Below are positions 5,784 through 6,527 of a DNA stretch of 6,527 bases, piece by piece (the stretch's first letter is position 1; the number at the start of each line of letters is the position of its first letter). The DNA comes from JBAYZQ01 sp041672385. GTDB taxonomy: Bacteria > Spirochaetota > Spirochaetia > Sphaerochaetales > Sphaerochaetaceae. The DNA lies in assembly GCA_041672385.1 (NCBI GenBank), contig JBAYZQ010000128.1, positions 1 to 6,527 of the forward strand, given 5' to 3'. A program made the translations under genes and the position numbers. The notes under the pieces were generated by a model. It did no database searches and was not told the origin of the DNA. It saw nothing but the letters and a program-made list of their open reading frames with translations.

Positions 5784-5819
5784 TAAGGATACATAAGATT
5801 TTTCAATCTAACAACCTTA
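5784..5819. repeat. Nested inverted repeat in the arcA/TPR divergent control region
   Basis: The outer arms are TAAGG (5784-5788) and CCTTA (5815-5819). The inner arms are AGATT (5796-5800) and AATCT (5805-5809) around TTTC. The dyad is centred between two predicted opposing promoters, so a bound regulator could control both. It does not match the ArgR box I know (TGAAT and ATTCA arms). Confidence 0.4.
5786..5814 (-). promoter_or_regulatory. Possible arcA promoter
   Basis: The minus strand shows TTGTTA (5809-5814), a 17-nt spacer and TATCCT (5786-5791), each matching consensus at 4/6. It overlaps the divergent promoter of the TPR gene. Both boxes fall within a nested inverted repeat (5784-5819). 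Confidence 0.4.
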
Positions 5820-5828
5820 TTTTATAAT
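5800..5828 (+). promoter_or_regulatory. Predicted promoter of the TPR-protein gene
   Basis: A -35 TTTTCA (5800-5805, 4/6 match), a 17-nt spacer and a perfect -10 TATAAT (5823-5828) would give a leader of about 75 nt. It shares DNA with the possible arcA promoter on the other strand. Confidence 0.55.
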
Positions 5829-5909
5829 AAATCACTCAAAATGGCATAAATACTATACTTTATTTTTGATATTTATTAAGTTATTATATAAAACAAAAGA
5901 GGTACTTTA

Positions 5910-6527
5910 ATGGCAACCAGTAAAACCGTAAATAAAAATGTAATAATTCTGTTAGGAGTTATGGCAGCAATGGTAGGAGTCTTTTTTCTTCCAATTTTAA
6001 CTATTAGTAAATCCATAATTGTATTAATAATAGCAGTGGGATATCTTTATTCAAGACGACCTTATATTTATTTTGTCCAAGGGGCAAGAAACCTTCAAAA
6101 GAATGAAGACAAAGCGTGGCGTTATCTAAAAAAAGCCATTGAAACAAATATTCCTTCCGATCAAGCAGTTCTTATTGGAAGTGCCTTTATTCAACAAGGA
6201 GATGTTGAATATGGACTTTCAATACTAGAAAAGATAATATCAGAAAACAAAGGTAAAAATGTTGCAAATATCGCAGGTGTTACTGCTTCTATGGGATATT
6301 GGAGACAAGGAAATATTGATGAAGCAATAAAGATTTTGCAAAACATAAAGAAAAATGGTTACGAAGATGATAATTTACTAATTAATCTTTGTACTTACTT
6401 GCTTGAAAAGGGTGATTTAAATGAAGCTAAAAAGATAATCAAGCATTCTGAAAAGAACGAGGGAACTTTAACAAGTGGAATGCTTGATAACAAACTTTGG
6501 TACCTTCTTCAAAAAGAAGACTGGGAA
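5910..6527 (+). CDS. Membrane-anchored TPR protein, N-terminal part, truncated by window edge
   Basis: ATG at 5910, preceded by AAGAGGT (5897-5903), opens 206 codons with no stop up to the window end. A short polar N-terminus is followed by two hydrophobic helices (about residues 10-29 and 33-48) joined by a tight turn. The remainder is soluble and helical from R49-R50 on, which by the positive-inside rule places it in the cytoplasm. The soluble part shows helix-turn-helix units typical of tetratricopeptide repeats. Repeat signs are AWRYLKKAIE (about 69-78), GDVEYGLSILEKI (about 97-109), GNIDEAIKILQNI (about 133-145) and GDLNEAKKII (about 167-176). TPRs act as protein-protein scaffolds and the partner is unknown. 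It diverges from arcA, with a 157-nt shared upstream region. The C-terminus is outside the window. Confidence 0.85.
   Translation, partial: MATSKTVNKNVIILLGVMAAMVGVFFLPILTISKSIIVLIIAVGYLYSRRPYIYFVQGARNLQKNEDKAWRYLKKAIETNIPSDQAVLIGSAFIQQGDVEYGLSILEKIISENKGKNVANIAGVTASMGYWRQGNIDEAIKILQNIKKNGYEDDNLLINLCTYLLEKGDLNEAKKIIKHSEKNEGTLTSGMLDNKLWYLLQKEDWE

Overview
The window is AT-rich bacterial DNA, well below 40% GC by eye. It is densely coded, with sigma-70-type promoters, AGGAG-type ribosome binding sites and intrinsic terminators. TGG codes Trp in every gene, and arcA ends in TGA, so the standard code fits. An iron-type alcohol dehydrogenase and an arginine deiminase suggest a fermentative, probably anaerobic or host-associated bacterium. 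Low-GC Firmicutes, spirochaetes and fusobacteria all fit. The sequence alone does not settle the lineage.

Left part (1-1820). The N-terminal part of a short-chain dehydrogenase runs leftward off the window edge. Diverging from it are two tandem paralogous genes for small exported proteins of 169 and 159 aa. They share a signal peptide, a beta-rich body and a near-identical C-terminus. Their promoters and 5' leaders are also alike, so the whole transcription unit appears to have been duplicated. They are separated by 327 nt of very AT-rich, repeat-bearing, non-coding DNA. The second gene ends in a clear intrinsic terminator.

Middle part (1963-4317). An EamA/DMT-family ten-helix transporter is followed by an iron-dependent alcohol dehydrogenase. 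The dehydrogenase has its own strong promoter, so the two need not form an operon. A long hairpin follows the dehydrogenase.

Right part (4361-6527). On the minus strand, arginine deiminase (arcA, with a TTG start) is followed by a tRNA-Val(GAC) gene and an intrinsic terminator. Diverging from arcA is a membrane-anchored TPR protein that runs off the right edge. The predicted divergent promoters overlap across a nested inverted repeat.

No mobile element, CRISPR array or phage gene is visible, and I see no clear multi-gene novel system. The least explained part is the tandem pair of exported beta-rich proteins with duplicated promoters and an unusual spacer. The divergent arcA/TPR control region is the next most interesting.
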